Shown here: in pieces, positions 22,083-33,491 of the stretch
Numbering within the stretch: position 1 is the stretch's first letter
How the letters are laid out: the number at the start of each line of letters is the position of its first letter
Origin: Struthio camelus
Lineage: Eukaryota > Chordata > Aves > Struthioniformes > Struthionidae
DNA length: 64,000 nt
Assembly (NCBI RefSeq): GCF_040807025.1
Contig: NC_090954.1
Location: forward strand, 11,985,501-12,049,500
Direction of reading: 5' to 3'
Made by a program: the position numbers and the translations under genes
Notes under the pieces: generated by a model
What the model was told of the DNA's origin: nothing
What the model saw: only the letters and a program-made list of their open reading frames with translations
Databases searched by the model: none

Positions 22083-25000
22083 GTAGGTGGTCCTTAAGTT
22101 TTCGTTTCTGTAAGTTCTATATTTTCACAAATAGTTATAGCCTTTTTTTTTTTTTTTTTCCCCTCGGGCAAGGTTGTTTTCCACTGCCTGTGCACTATAA
22201 GGGTGGATTCCAGTGAAGTAAGTTCTAAAATAGAAGACTCAAGCAAGAGGGAAAAAGGCAGACCAAGCAACTGCTAGGCAGTCAGTCCATCATTACAGAC
22301 ATATCCTGTTGGTCAGCTTCTGCACCTGCCAGCAGCCTGACTGTTTGTTTGGTGTCAGAACAAGACATACATCCTGGGTAAGTACAAGGAGAAGTGGACA
22401 CCGGTGCAGTCGAAGCTTGGGACTGTCTTGGCAAGAGGAAATATAGGGGGACAACAGATGTGGGATATAAACAATAATGTGAATTTTGAAACAGACCTCA
22501 AAAATATGGCAGTTCCTTTTTCTAAAGCTTTCTAAAGGTTTCCCTTTCAGCTTACGTCAAGCATTTTAAAACCTGGCTTAGACAGACTATCTTTTTCTGA
22601 TAACTGGAATGGTTAAGTTCAGTGAAAACAGATCTCTTCATGAACAGTTGCTGGAGAAATGAAGAAGTACTTGAGAATAAAAATTGTATTTTGTATTACA
22701 GTTCTTTACTGACTAGTTTATGTTTTCCCTTTTACATTGAGAGTGTGACTAGCAAAATAATTATTATTACTTTATAGGTGAGAATTTGGTTTGAATCAAA
22801 TTTTGTATTAACTAGTTAGAAATAACCTAAAAGAAACTCTTTTAAACAGCATCAGTTCTGTGTAATATTTTGAAATGGCTCCAGCCAGCCAAACTCTTCA
22901 TTGGTTGATTCTGGGCTGTCTGGCATGCCAGCATGAGTTTAATGCCAAGGGGTTGGATGGAATGTTTGGTTTGCCAAAGCAGCCATGGTTACATGAATGC
23001 TTCTGCTAATGTATTTGGTGTATTCTGAGTCAGAAAAGACAACATTATCCAACAAAAAAAGAGTAGGTAGTGAGATGGGGAAAAACATGATCAATCAAGA
23101 TTTACCTTGCTTTAGTATAAGTAACATAAAATTTTATTCTGTACATGTGACTCAATAAATGTAGCACATACTGAGATTTTGGAGAGAGGAAGGAAAAGCA
23201 AACATGGCAGCACTATTTCAAATGGGAAGGCTTTGCCTAAGTAAGACTCCTGTCGTAATTTGATTATTTCAAAAGGAGGAGGACAATAAATGTGTTCATT
23301 ATTTTAATTCTTTCCCAAACTCACAGAATATAAGACGGGAGCAAGCAATGGCTCTTTTCCTTCGTAAGAACTCAAAGCAGAGTCACGCTCTTCACTGTGC
23401 TCAGCACTCTAGTCTTTTGCCTGCTTAAGATTTAGAAGAGTTTGACTCAGCACTGCTGTATGGAATCTTTCTGGAGCATCACCTTCCAACGAGCTACTAG
23501 TAGTAATCGAGTAACCCTTTTATATCTATTTCTCTAAGATCCAGTGTTGTCTACTACAAGATCCTCTGAAGGCAGAATAATCTCGTTAACTATAGAAAAC
23601 TATAGCCAACGCTATTTACTCTAGTGTCACATTAGAATAATTTCATGTTGCTGTTTTCAACTACCTATACTGGGTGGTTGTAGAAAAGATAGGGAGGTGC
23701 ACAGCGGAAGAGCAAGGGGCAAAGGATGCAAGTTAAGTCATAAGAAGGGAAATTCTGACTAGATACTAGGGAAAAAAAATTACAGTAAAGGTGGTCAGAC
23801 ACTGGAACAGGTTTGCAACAGGTTAATTGAATCAGCTTCTAAGAGAAGTGGCAAACATATCTGTGTTCTGATTACTTTAGCACAACTAGGAGCTCCTCAG
23901 TCATCACTACAGCAACATTTGCCCAGTCCCGTGGGCTGCAGCTACAGCACCAAGTGGCAAAGAGCCTGTTATCTTTGCTAGTAAGGCAAGAGACCACAGC
24001 ACACCAGTGTAGCCAGAAGCTGGGCCTTCTGACTAGGCCTGGTCCTCAAAGTGGTCACACTAAACAATACGTTTCATAGTAGGTGTGCCCTAGTCTCTTT
24101 ACTTTGCAGGCAACAACCCTATTCTGCGCTTCAGGAGTTTGCTAATTAGTGCAAGCCCTGTAAGGACAAGAACTCAGGCGATCTGTGGATCAGAATTTGG
24201 GAATCACTCCAATGGAGCTGTTGGCATGAAGAGAAACAGGGTGTTAGCAGGGAACTGGACTTGATGGACAGGATTTTTTTTTAATGTAAACTTCTCTGCT
24301 TCTACAGCTCATGTAATTATATTGTATGATCATTCATGTAATCACCTCCTCACGTGAGATAAAAGCAGAGTCTCAAACAAGACAGTTTCTAGCCAAAGGC
24401 CTTTTAAAATAGCCTAAGTGCCGAGCTTTAGCAACTCTCCCCCCCCCCCGTCTCAAAGCAAGACATACATAGCCTCAGATGTGTATTAGGAGTTATGAGT
24501 TTTTGAAACTCTTGAGATCTTCAGTTGGAAGATGCTAAAGAGCCTGAAATACTGCTTGACACTCTATGACGTTACAGCTTTTCTTTGGTAAGTTCTTTCT
24601 TCATCCCAAGAAAAACAAGGATTTATAGGATACTGTTTTGTTAAAGTTCTCTAAGCCTTGTATAGCCTTTGTAGCCTTTTTTCTAAAGTAGACATAGATA
24701 GTACTCCAGGGTCTAAAGCGTAAGGAATTCTTACCTTATGTCAGCATGTATGAGTTGTCACATGGATGGAACTGGAAATATGAAAATGCTAAGAGAGCAA
24801 ATCTCCAGCCCCAAATCCTGCATGCCCTGTCTGAAGCTGGAATAGATTGCTCTTCCACTAGCCTTGCATTTCTAGTTCAGTTCAGTGATAATGGTGGCAG
24901 CTGATTATATTGTTTTTAATGTAAGCCTATGGGGTTCATAAACATAAGGCTGTAGGGCGAGAGTCCTTTAAATTACTTCCTCTCCGGTTACTAACTTGAT

Positions 25001-26566
25001 AAAAACCCAGATGACAGCAACAAATGTTTGTTTGTTTTACTGAGGAAAGTTTCCATGCTAATCAGCAAAGCTCTGTCCCGGAACAGATAAATATTGCATA
25101 AAGATTCTGGGTAGTGATGGTAAATATTCTGTAGCTGTGTTTACAGAATTTGAAGAGCTCTTAACACTAAAAGTTGTATAAAGAGGATTTCTCTGTATTG
25201 CATTACTATAAACATACCTGCATGCAGCATTTATTAGCGATCTCTTTGTTTGTCCTCGCTGACAGGAGAGGAACAGGGCAGCAACTATGAATCATGCTAT
25301 TTTTACTCCAGTCTGTTTTTGCAGCACAACAACACAGTTAAACAGGAAGGATAGAGTTGCAAACAAGACACTAGCCAGTTATGACAGTATATTATTTTAG
25401 AATTGCACTGGTTTTTTTTTTCATCCTTTACCCCATAGATAAATATTATGGATATTCACCCAAGAAAACCGAAACTAAAATTTCTGGACTCTGGAACCAA
25501 TTCCAACTTGGGCTACTTTAAAAGACAGATGGATACTTACATACTTGCCATGTCTTTGCTGAACAGCTTGATTTTGAGGTTTTGAATACTCGGATATATT
25601 GAACACAGCTTTTTGAATGTTTGTATTACTAGACTCAAGAGGTCCCCATGGATCATTTTCTGACTCTTATGGTTGCTCTGTATAGTTAAAATCCTTACTG
25701 TGATAGAAGTCACGCAAACATCACAGATGCCTTTATGCGCTGTGCAGGAGTATTTAGTAGATAACATTTCCATGACTGAGTACAGAGTACTTCCACTTTT
25801 GAAAAGTTCAGTATTTCAGATCCTTCTGAACGTGTAGCTGCTCTGTACAGATGGCACATGGTACCTACTAGCCACGTTGTACTCTTAGTACTAGAATTGT
25901 ACTAAGTACTAAAGGCATAGCAAAGTAAACTATGCAGGGAGAGGTAATCTCTCATATTAGACCTTTGTTACAGTTGGGAACAAAAGGCTAACTTCTGGGT
26001 ACATGAGTCTGTCTTCAGAATCAATCTTCAAAGCTAAGAATGATGTTGCGAGAAGTGGTTCTGAATTAACTGGAGCTGTTAACCAGGTCATCCAGGCATA
26101 AAAGTTCTTTGTTACTACAAGGGGAAGTGTATTACACAGTGGGAGAGAGCACATACTGGCAGAGTGAGAGAGGTGATAAGACAGAGTATCATTCCTTACC
26201 TCCAGCTCTTCTATTTCTACTACTGTGAGTTATCCAGAAGTCCCAGATAGTCCTCCAGATATTGAGAAATATGCCCAATAAAAACAGGGAGGGAAAAATC
26301 AGCAGTCCTTTCTCTTCCTTTGGTAATTCCAGAGAAATTCCACGTCAGTGACACTTCAGGTCTCTGTAAGCATGGCCAATGGATGTGTGCGTGAACTCCA
26401 CCACCACAGACAGTGTCCTACAACAGCTTTGTTGCTTTGTTCTTTAGAATGTTTGTGAAACAAAGGCAGTCCTATTATGGCCCGCTTTATCTCCTCTCTT
26501 TGAAGTACAAGAAAAGGCTAGTGTAGGACACAGCAGCACATGCTCACTGTTGTTGCTTGCTCATAG
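22083..26566. other. FAXDC2 upstream intron / 5' region
   Basis: Non-coding A+T-rich sequence before the first recognised FAXDC2 coding exon. It holds the CR1-like fragment at 23650-23870, a poly(C) run of 11 at 24439-24449 and a poly(T) run near 22142-22159. No conserved exon could be recognised. Confidence 0.5.
23650..23870 (+). repeat. CR1-like LINE 3' fragment
   Basis: The order of blocks matches the 3' portion of CR1 retroposons: CAACTACCT, GGTTGTAG, a block resembling the island before CAAGTT, then TAGATACTAGGGAAAAA, and GGTCAGACACTGGAACAGG followed by TTTGCAACAGG (CR1 has ATTGGAACAGGCTGCCCAGG). It is old and indel-rich, with no open reverse-transcriptase frame. CR1 is the dominant LINE of birds and other sauropsids, which fits the clade call. 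Confidence 0.65.
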
Positions 26567-26582
26567 GAGGAAAAGGTCTGGG

Positions 26583-26591
26583 ATGCCATGA
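26583..26591 (+). promoter_or_regulatory. FAXDC2: Minimal upstream ORF overlapping the FAXDC2 ATG
   Basis: The sequence ATGCCATGA holds an ATG at 26583 in another frame (Met-Pro-stop). Its TGA (26589-26591) overlaps the candidate FAXDC2 start at 26588. Both ATGs have G at -3. If transcripts have no earlier in-frame ATG, ribosomes would meet this two-codon ORF first and could reinitiate, which would dampen translation. It matters only if 26588 is the true start. Confidence 0.3.
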
Positions 26592-29500
26592 GGATCACTG
26601 CCTTTGTCCTGGTTATGGGGCCGTTGGTATTCGCTGCCTTAATGAACACTGTTTTTTGGTAAGATTATTCAAACGAAAGGGCTTGGGGAGAAACATTTTT
26701 GTGGACAAAGATGGGAGAAGTGTTTGATTAAAACCTGGGTGACTAAGAGCACTTGCTTCCACAGGTATGTACAGAAGATCTGGGAGACTTCAGGATATTT
26801 CTGGCAAGCAACATGGCTAAAGCTCTACTACTTTTTTGAGGGAAGGGAGTGGGCAATCTTCCTCTTTGGTGAGTTCTCAGATTAACAACCCTCCACTGTA
26901 GAAGAAGCCATCCAGCTATTGCCCCCAGAAGAGGGATGTGGACGTACCTTCCCATACTTCATAACTCCCCCAACTGAAAAAGCGCATATAGGCCTCAAAG
27001 CCATCCACAACTGACACAGTGCAACTGTGCTTCCTTTGGACTAGCTCATCCTTGGGTACCTTATACAGAGTAAAAATGTGACCTTTTTGCTGCTGCTGAA
27101 AGCACAGAAATGGCTTTTCTGTGAAGCCACGCTCTTTGCTCTTCAGAGAACTGAGCAACTCAGTAGAACTAATAACTGAAAACTAAAGCAAATCAGTGAA
27201 TTTTACTATTGCTGTAGCACCTATGCAACTCTCGGTCTGTCATTAACAGTTGGTAAACAGGCCGGGCAGGGATGTTGGAAGGGGCCAAGGATCAACTCAG
27301 CCACGTGCAACCTGTATTTAAAAACTACCCCTGACAGAGAACCCCACAACCTCCCAGAAGAGCCCTTTCTTACCCTCAGTTGTGGCAAGTTTCAGCCTAG
27401 GGGACACTTGTGCGCTCACTTCCTCGCTATCCCCTAGGTCTTACCACGGTGTCAGAATCTACCTGTATTCCATTTTAAAGCACCTCAGGGCAGGGAACGC
27501 GCACCTCGCACAGCCAGGCCCTAGCCAGGGCCTTCTGGATACTAGTCCACTGTATTTTGTTTATAATTTACCTGTATCTCCCATTTATTCACATATCTCT
27601 ACCTTTCCTCATGCCACAGGGACTGCACTGGTGCCTAGCCTCGTTTTCTGGAGCTTCAATGGAATCCTCATGATGGCTGACGTAACAGGAAAGCCAACTT
27701 TCATTACTCGCTATCGCATTCAGCTGGGCAAGAATGATCCTGTAAGTATTTCTCATTGTGCCTCTTCTACTGGCTAAACACTTCCCGCAGTCTCAGGCTT
27801 GCAGAGGGGAGGAGAATCTGTTAAGCTCTTGCAAGTAGATAGGACTCAAGAAGAATCAAGTTGGGTCTTGTACATCAACTGTAGAGAAGAAGGCAGGTCT
27901 TGTAATTATGCTGCTGATCAGATCTGGATTGTCCGACAGCTTATTAAAAAGTTGATCTGCAAACTAATATGAAAAAAAGCCCATACCTCTTAAAGCTCTT
28001 TATCCTCCCAGTTCAAAGCCACATTGCTTCTGGTTTAGTCTGAAGTCCTGACTTCTCTTTTGCAGGTGGATACAAAGAAATTGCAACAAGCCATATACAC
28101 AGTGCTGTATAATCAGTTCTTTGTCTCCTTCCTAATGCTTATACCCATGTTCTACATCATGAAAGGGTGGGGCAACACCTTCAGCAAGGAAATACCCACC
28201 TTCCACTGGTTCCTTGCAGAGCTGAGCATCTTCACCTCAATAGAGGAAATTCTCTTCTATTATTCTCACAGGTGAGCTGAACGCAGGAACGGGACTCTCT
28301 GTCCCCATGCCTTTAAGCTTAAGAACTATACTGCTCTCTTATGACAGCAATAGGCCTGTCCCCACTCTTCCATCAGTCTTGTATTTAATGGGAAAACTTA
28401 CAGGTATTGGAAGCCACCTTTGCTATATGAGGTTTTGGTGCTGGGATGCTGCATGTAACTATAAAGAGCAAAAGTATTTTGGGTAAAATTACAGATGTGG
28501 AGCAGCTTGGAGGCTAAGGTAGAAAAAAAAGCAGCTAGCTTTATACAAAAGCTATAATCCAACTACTTAAAAAAGAGAACAAGACAATATCCTGAAAGAA
28601 AAAAGCTCAAGAGATCAATGGCTGATCGCCCATTCACTTGTACAACACCTACCAAACAGGGCCTAGATGCTGACACTGCAGGCCGCTTGAGCACGGGCAC
28701 CAACATTAGAGGAAAAAACTAAAGCAAGGAAAAAAGAAACCGTTCAAGACTGTGTGGCAAGCAAGCACAGCTTTCCCAGAAATAGGTAGATTTCCCTTTC
28801 GGACAAAGGCACACAGAGAACCTAAAAAGGCCATTTCTTACTAAGGGCCCATGTAACCTAAAATCCTATCTTTAACAGTTGTCAGTAGGGAGAAATCTAA
28901 AATGGTGAAAATAAAGCAAGTATTCTCCCAAAAGGTGCTCCCAGATTCAAGCAAATCAGTCATTCAGGGACTTTGAGTTATGGGATGTGTGTGGACTTCT
29001 GTGTTTAACAGCAGCCAGTGGACCCATCCGTTGAGTGAAGATTCAGTGCCAGAGAGCGGGAAGGCAGGAGTCCTACACTCTTATTCCCAGATGCTCTAAA
29101 ATCTCTACATTAAAGAAGGGGTGTGAGCAAGTCCCCCAGCAGAAATTCAGTTATGTTATATGTTACTCTATGTTCCTTTCTTATGGGGCTCAGAACCAAC
29201 GTTTCTCTATTTTCTCTACTTAGGCTTGCTCATCTCCCACTCCTATATAAGCACATTCACAAGAAGCACCACGAATGGACAGCTCCCACTGGTGTGGTCT
29301 CCATTTATGCTCACCCGGTAGAGCACCTAGTAAGTGGATTCTCCCACGGTCATTCTCTAGTCCCCGCGTGGAGTGTGATTTCCATGGGATGAGGAGAAGT
29401 GGTAAGAGAAGGAAAGCAAGCTTCTTTCCTAGGAAGAGAAAGCTAAGCTGCGTTTCCAAGAAGCATAGCTGTAGAAGTGTTACGTTGTCTGTTTATACTG

Positions 29501-32046
29501 GACTCCGCTAGCTTAAGGAGTACAGATCCAAGGGCCTCTCAACAGGGGAAATAATTGAATGGTGCTTCCTTAAGTAGAGCAAGACCTGGAAGCACAGATT
29601 TTTCTTTAGCACAAGATACAACATTTGCACAGTCTGGGTTACTGCAGGGACTCAGCTTTCTGTCATGATTGTCATGCTGGTGGCTTAGGTCTGTGTTTGC
29701 AGAACTCCCCTGTCTCCCAGTTCTGCATCAGCCAAGGTTTTTCGTGAAAAAAACACAAATTCTACTATTCCATTTCCATAGAAGATTCTACTATTCCATT
29801 TCTAAATACCATCTGCTGGAACAACAGTCCTGGGTTGCAGCACCAGCTCCATGAACTGTAGCTACCAGAGTCTCCTTAATTGTCAGTCTTTGGACAGCAA
29901 ACTTATTTTTCAGATTCAGGAGTCCAGCTGAGCCTAGCTGCTGCTGTAAGCTTGGTCTGGGCAATGACAGCCATTTGTGTTACTTGTTCTACCCAAAGAA
30001 GTGATGCAGCTGGCATCATCACGTTGCTACCTTTGACTGCACATGCCCACAGGCCAGTGCCCCGGTTTAGCTAGGTTGCCCAAGAGTAGCTTCAGCATTC
30101 TTCCAAAGTGAAGCTCAAATTCAGACCCCCGACTCCAGCCAGGGTAAGTTATTAAAATCATGTTGTCCTCACAACCCACCTTTGAGCTCGCATGTAAATT
30201 TTACTACAAGCTGAGGGAGCTTGGACCATGGGTATGTTTTGCAGCAAGTATGACTCTGTTGCCTCAGAGCAAGTTATTTCTTTGATGATGCTGGAATTTT
30301 AGTAAGGTATTTGCAGAGGGATCTTGCCTTTGTGGTATATGCACAAAATTAATGCAATATATCAACCAGGCTAAGCAACTCAGCTGCTAGGAGAGGAATC
30401 TGCATTTTGTGGACCCATTAATGAGGCCGAGTTTGCTTCTCCTTTCTAGCTCTCCAACATGTTACCTGTTATGACTGGCCCGATGATCATGGGGTCTCAT
30501 ATTGCTTCAATCACAGTGTGGTTCTCCCTGGTTCTTTTAACGACAAGCATTTCGCACTGTGGCTACCACCTGCCCCTGCTGCCGTCGCCAGAATTCCACG
30601 ACTTCCACCACCTCAAGTACGTGTGGGCACTGCTCAGCTTCCCCTTCCCCTCCTGCCTGCGCACTGTCACTGCTGACAGGCAAAGCTCCTTTTGAGGGTC
30701 AAACAGTTTTGCGTAACTCGTGTATGAGCAGAGAAACGTCTCTAGTTCACCTAATAGGACAAATGCTATCAGTTCTTAAAAACAGTTACAGCACAGGTCT
30801 GGATTTCAGAGGATTCCAGCTGATCGCCTATACAGCTGCCAGCCACCTCCCTGAGATCTACATTTCTCCATCAGCTGACTTGGAAACTTTCTACAAAGCA
30901 CAAACACAGCAGCTGAGGCTGGGTGTTTCAGGTTTCCTAAGATTACATAGGAGGAAAGCACATACTGTCTACAGTAGCAGGTATCACCGGGACTTTCCCC
31001 AGGACAAGCTCAGGGTCAAAGATGGTTCTTTGCAAGGTTCTTCCCAGGAGTTTAGAAGATACTGCATAGAATCTAGAAAAAAGAGAGAGCAAGGGCAAAT
31101 TGCATAGCTGATACAAGTTTGCAGAAGGAGCCTGCCTGTCTTTTTCCCCCATACACTGGGATTAGCAGCATTTTGATCAGGTATCTTGCCCAAACAATCA
31201 CAGTCAATACCTCCTGGCAAAAATTCTCAGCCACCTTTTACACTGGAGAGAGCCTAGTTTCAGTAGGTAGTTCAGAGGTGCACACTAAAGCAGTAGAGGA
31301 ATAGTTCCCAGCTTCCAGACATGCATTAAATTCATACAAATGTTTCCTTTAATATGGTTTGCTTCTCCTGCAGGAACAGAAAATATGGCAGTTCTCCTGC
31401 AGCCTAAGCGCAGGGCAACACCCAAAACATAGAGCCAGCTCTTGTTATCAGTCATTTCCTCTGAAGCTCAGCTTATGTCAGGACAGGGATCCCCACAGAC
31501 CTCAGGCTCGCTGGGCAGACTTGCTATGCCAGCTGATGGCTTCTGCAGTGCTGGCAGCACAGCAGCTGCGTCTCTGGGCAGCCTGGCCTCAGAGTACACA
31601 GACATGGGCAATGCGGCTCTCCAGCTTACTGCCCAGCTGCTCCTGCAGCTCTGAGCAACCCTGGAGAAAGACAACTTGTTGTTCAGCAGGATCATTTCTG
31701 GGTAATAAGGCAGCAAGCAGGACAGTTCCAGGAGAAGTTTCACCCAGGCTTCAGCAAGTCTGACGGATAAGCCTGTGAGGGAGGCTGGTACAGTGGGAGA
31801 AATGACATAGGCGGCTTATCCAAGGAGATGGAAATAGGAAGCGTGAGGTAACCTCAGTAACTTCCAGTGATGTTTATCCTGTTTGGCAGGTTCAACCAGT
31901 GCTATGGAGTCCTGGGACTGCTGGATTATCTGCATGGAACAGATACCCTGTTCAGACAAACCAAAGCCTACAAGAGACATAGAGTCCTCCTCAGCCTCAC
32001 ACCGCTCTCAGAAAGCATCCCCGATTCTCCCAAGAGGGCAGAATGA
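26588..32046 (+). CDS. FAXDC2: FAXDC2, fatty acid hydroxylase domain-containing protein 2
   Basis: FAXDC2 is an ER-type membrane oxidase of the fatty acid hydroxylase/sterol desaturase family, proposed to act in C4-methyl-sterol metabolism and linked to megakaryocyte differentiation. Exons: 26567-26658 (coding from 26588 if that ATG is used), 26765-26868, 27620-27741, 28066-28271, 29224-29329, 30450-30616, 31890-32046 (TGA 32044-32046). From the 26588 ATG the product is 310 aa (human about 333). The di-iron histidine boxes are complete: HRLAH (167-171, split by an intron), HKKHH (180-184), HCGYH (239-243) and HDFHH (253-257). Hydrophobic segments lie at about residues 2-22, 59-77, 113-131 and 215-238. 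The C-terminus reads LSESIPDSPKRAE. The frame is open upstream to the acceptor at 26566 (reading EEKVWDA), so an earlier exon might extend the N-terminus; I could not find one with an ATG. The gene is divergent from CNOT8 and convergent with LARP1, as in human. Confidence 0.93.
27255..27400 (-). repeat. Possible decayed CR1 fragment (inverse orientation) in FAXDC2 intron
   Basis: The blocks ATGTTGGAAGGGGCCAAGGA, TTTAAAAACTACCCCTGACA, CCCCACAACCTCCCAGAAGA and CAAGTTTCAGCC appear in the order expected of a reverse-complemented CR1 3' region (…GTTGGAAGGGACCT… CCACAACCTCCCTGGG…). Divergence is high. The call rests on remembered consensus, so it is moderate at best. Confidence 0.4.
28985..29085 (+). 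repeat. Possible MIR/CORE-SINE 5' fragment in FAXDC2 intron
   Basis: GCGGGAAGGCAGGAGTCCTA followed by CTCTTATTCCCAG resembles the tRNA-derived head of amniote SINEs (GACTGGGAGTCAGGAGTCCTGGGTTCTATTCCCAG). Only about 60 bp is recognisable. Confidence 0.35.
29759..29802. repeat. 18-bp direct repeat pair in FAXDC2 intron
   Basis: ATTCTACTATTCCATTTC occurs exactly at 29759-29776 and again at 29785-29802, offset by 26 bp. This is a simple local duplication with no evident function. Confidence 0.9.
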
Positions 32047-33005
32047 GCCCCACGAGCTTGCAGTTCTTGCACAGCCCAGTGACCAGGAGAGCTAGAGACA
32101 GCGATTTATGCCAAACAGTATTTTAACTGGGAAGCAGGTTATTGCTCTTAAGCAACAAAACCCAAAGCTGAACTCAAATATGCTACTTGAGATTCCTGCA
32201 CTTGCTGTCTAGGGCACAAAAACCTGCTCTAGAAAGGTATTTTCAAAACAAGTTTAGGTGGTTTTTTGTTCGTTTGCTTGGTTGTTTTTTTTGCAATGAC
32301 TTGCGTTGTTCCTTGGTTCTGGCTGCCTGCACCTAAGCCAGATGTGTTCTAGGCCACATGATTGTTTTTTGGGTTCCTGTACTCTGATGAAGGTCAAAAC
32401 ACTTCAGTTTTCACAGGCCATACTTTTGGCCATATTACTAGTCCTTCAGCTGCATCCTATAGAAATATCAGTAAAATTACTAGAACTACACACTGTAGGG
32501 ATTCAAAAGCACTATTTTGCTGAGACTCAGCTTACCCAATCTCAGAATGCCTTGAACGTGGGATGATTTGTCCTGGAACGCAATGGAAAGGCAATGGGGC
32601 CATGGCTTTAGAAACACTCCTCTATACACACCTCAGAGGCTCTAGCTTCCCATGAGCAGTTCCTCATTGTGCAAGACATTAGTACAGATCTGAATTAAGG
32701 GCTGTCACATCCACAGCTCCGCAAACTGATCTCTGCAAATGTAAAGCAAGTTTCTTCCACATGGGATACAGCAAAGTGCAAGTGGGAGCACTTGTGCTTT
32801 TACTGGTAAAACAACTGACATGGGCGAATGAAGAAAATAAGCCTCCAAGTCACTGCTCCCATGGGAAGGTCCCTTCAGTCTGGAATCTACATGACACAAG
32901 TCCTGGTAACTCACCTCCTACTGCTCAGCCTCATCTCACTTCCCACACACCAGAAGGAGGCACAAATCAAAGTGACAAAACTATGGAAAGGGACTTTCAT
33001 GTCGT

Positions 33006-33021
33006 GGGGGGGGGGGGGGGG
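33006..33021. repeat. Poly(G) run of 16
   Basis: An uninterrupted 16-G run between the FAXDC2 stop and the LARP1 3' region. Such runs are prone to sequencing length error. Confidence 0.9.
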
Positions 33022-33485
33022 AAGGTCACTGCTTTCCTGAGCTACATGCAGATCGGTGAAACCCTGTAAAGAAGGATCGCACTGTACAATAGAAAACACT
33101 CATACTTGTACGTGCATCCGCGGGTACCTACACCACACATCGAGACATGCTGGAAATTACTTTCCCTAGGATCCTCTTAACATCTGGGGGCCTGGTACAA
33201 AAAAACAAAACAAAAAACAAACAAAACCCCACATATTCTCACTATTGCTGGGTCCATGTCCTTCCTAAGCAAGTTTTTTTGAGAACACGCATAGAGCTGA
33301 CCTGCACTGCACTTACCTGATGTCAACTTAATTCTGCCCACGAAAGCCAGCTCTTCCCCCACCCTCCTCCAGTTCTTACAGCCATACACATATGAACTCA
33401 ACCCATTCACAGAACCTACAGCTCTCTCAGGAGAGTAAGTAGATTACTAGAACAGAAAACCCAAACTGCATTGTCTTTTGAAGTT

Positions 33486-33491
33486 TTTATT
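33486..33491 (-). promoter_or_regulatory. LARP1: Possible distal LARP1 poly(A) signal
   Basis: On the minus strand this reads AATAAA (AAATAAAAACTT), followed within about 40 nt by a GU-rich stretch (GTTTGGGTTTTCTGTTC). That is the classical layout of an efficient poly(A) site. It would give LARP1 a 3' UTR of about 6.2 kb. Nearer minus-strand AATAAA copies are at 38559-38554, 36007-36002 and 35906-35901, so several isoforms are possible. Confidence 0.4.

Noticed and set aside
30559-31107. 182-codon plus-strand ORF
   Set aside because: Out-of-frame shadow over a FAXDC2 exon and the following intron.
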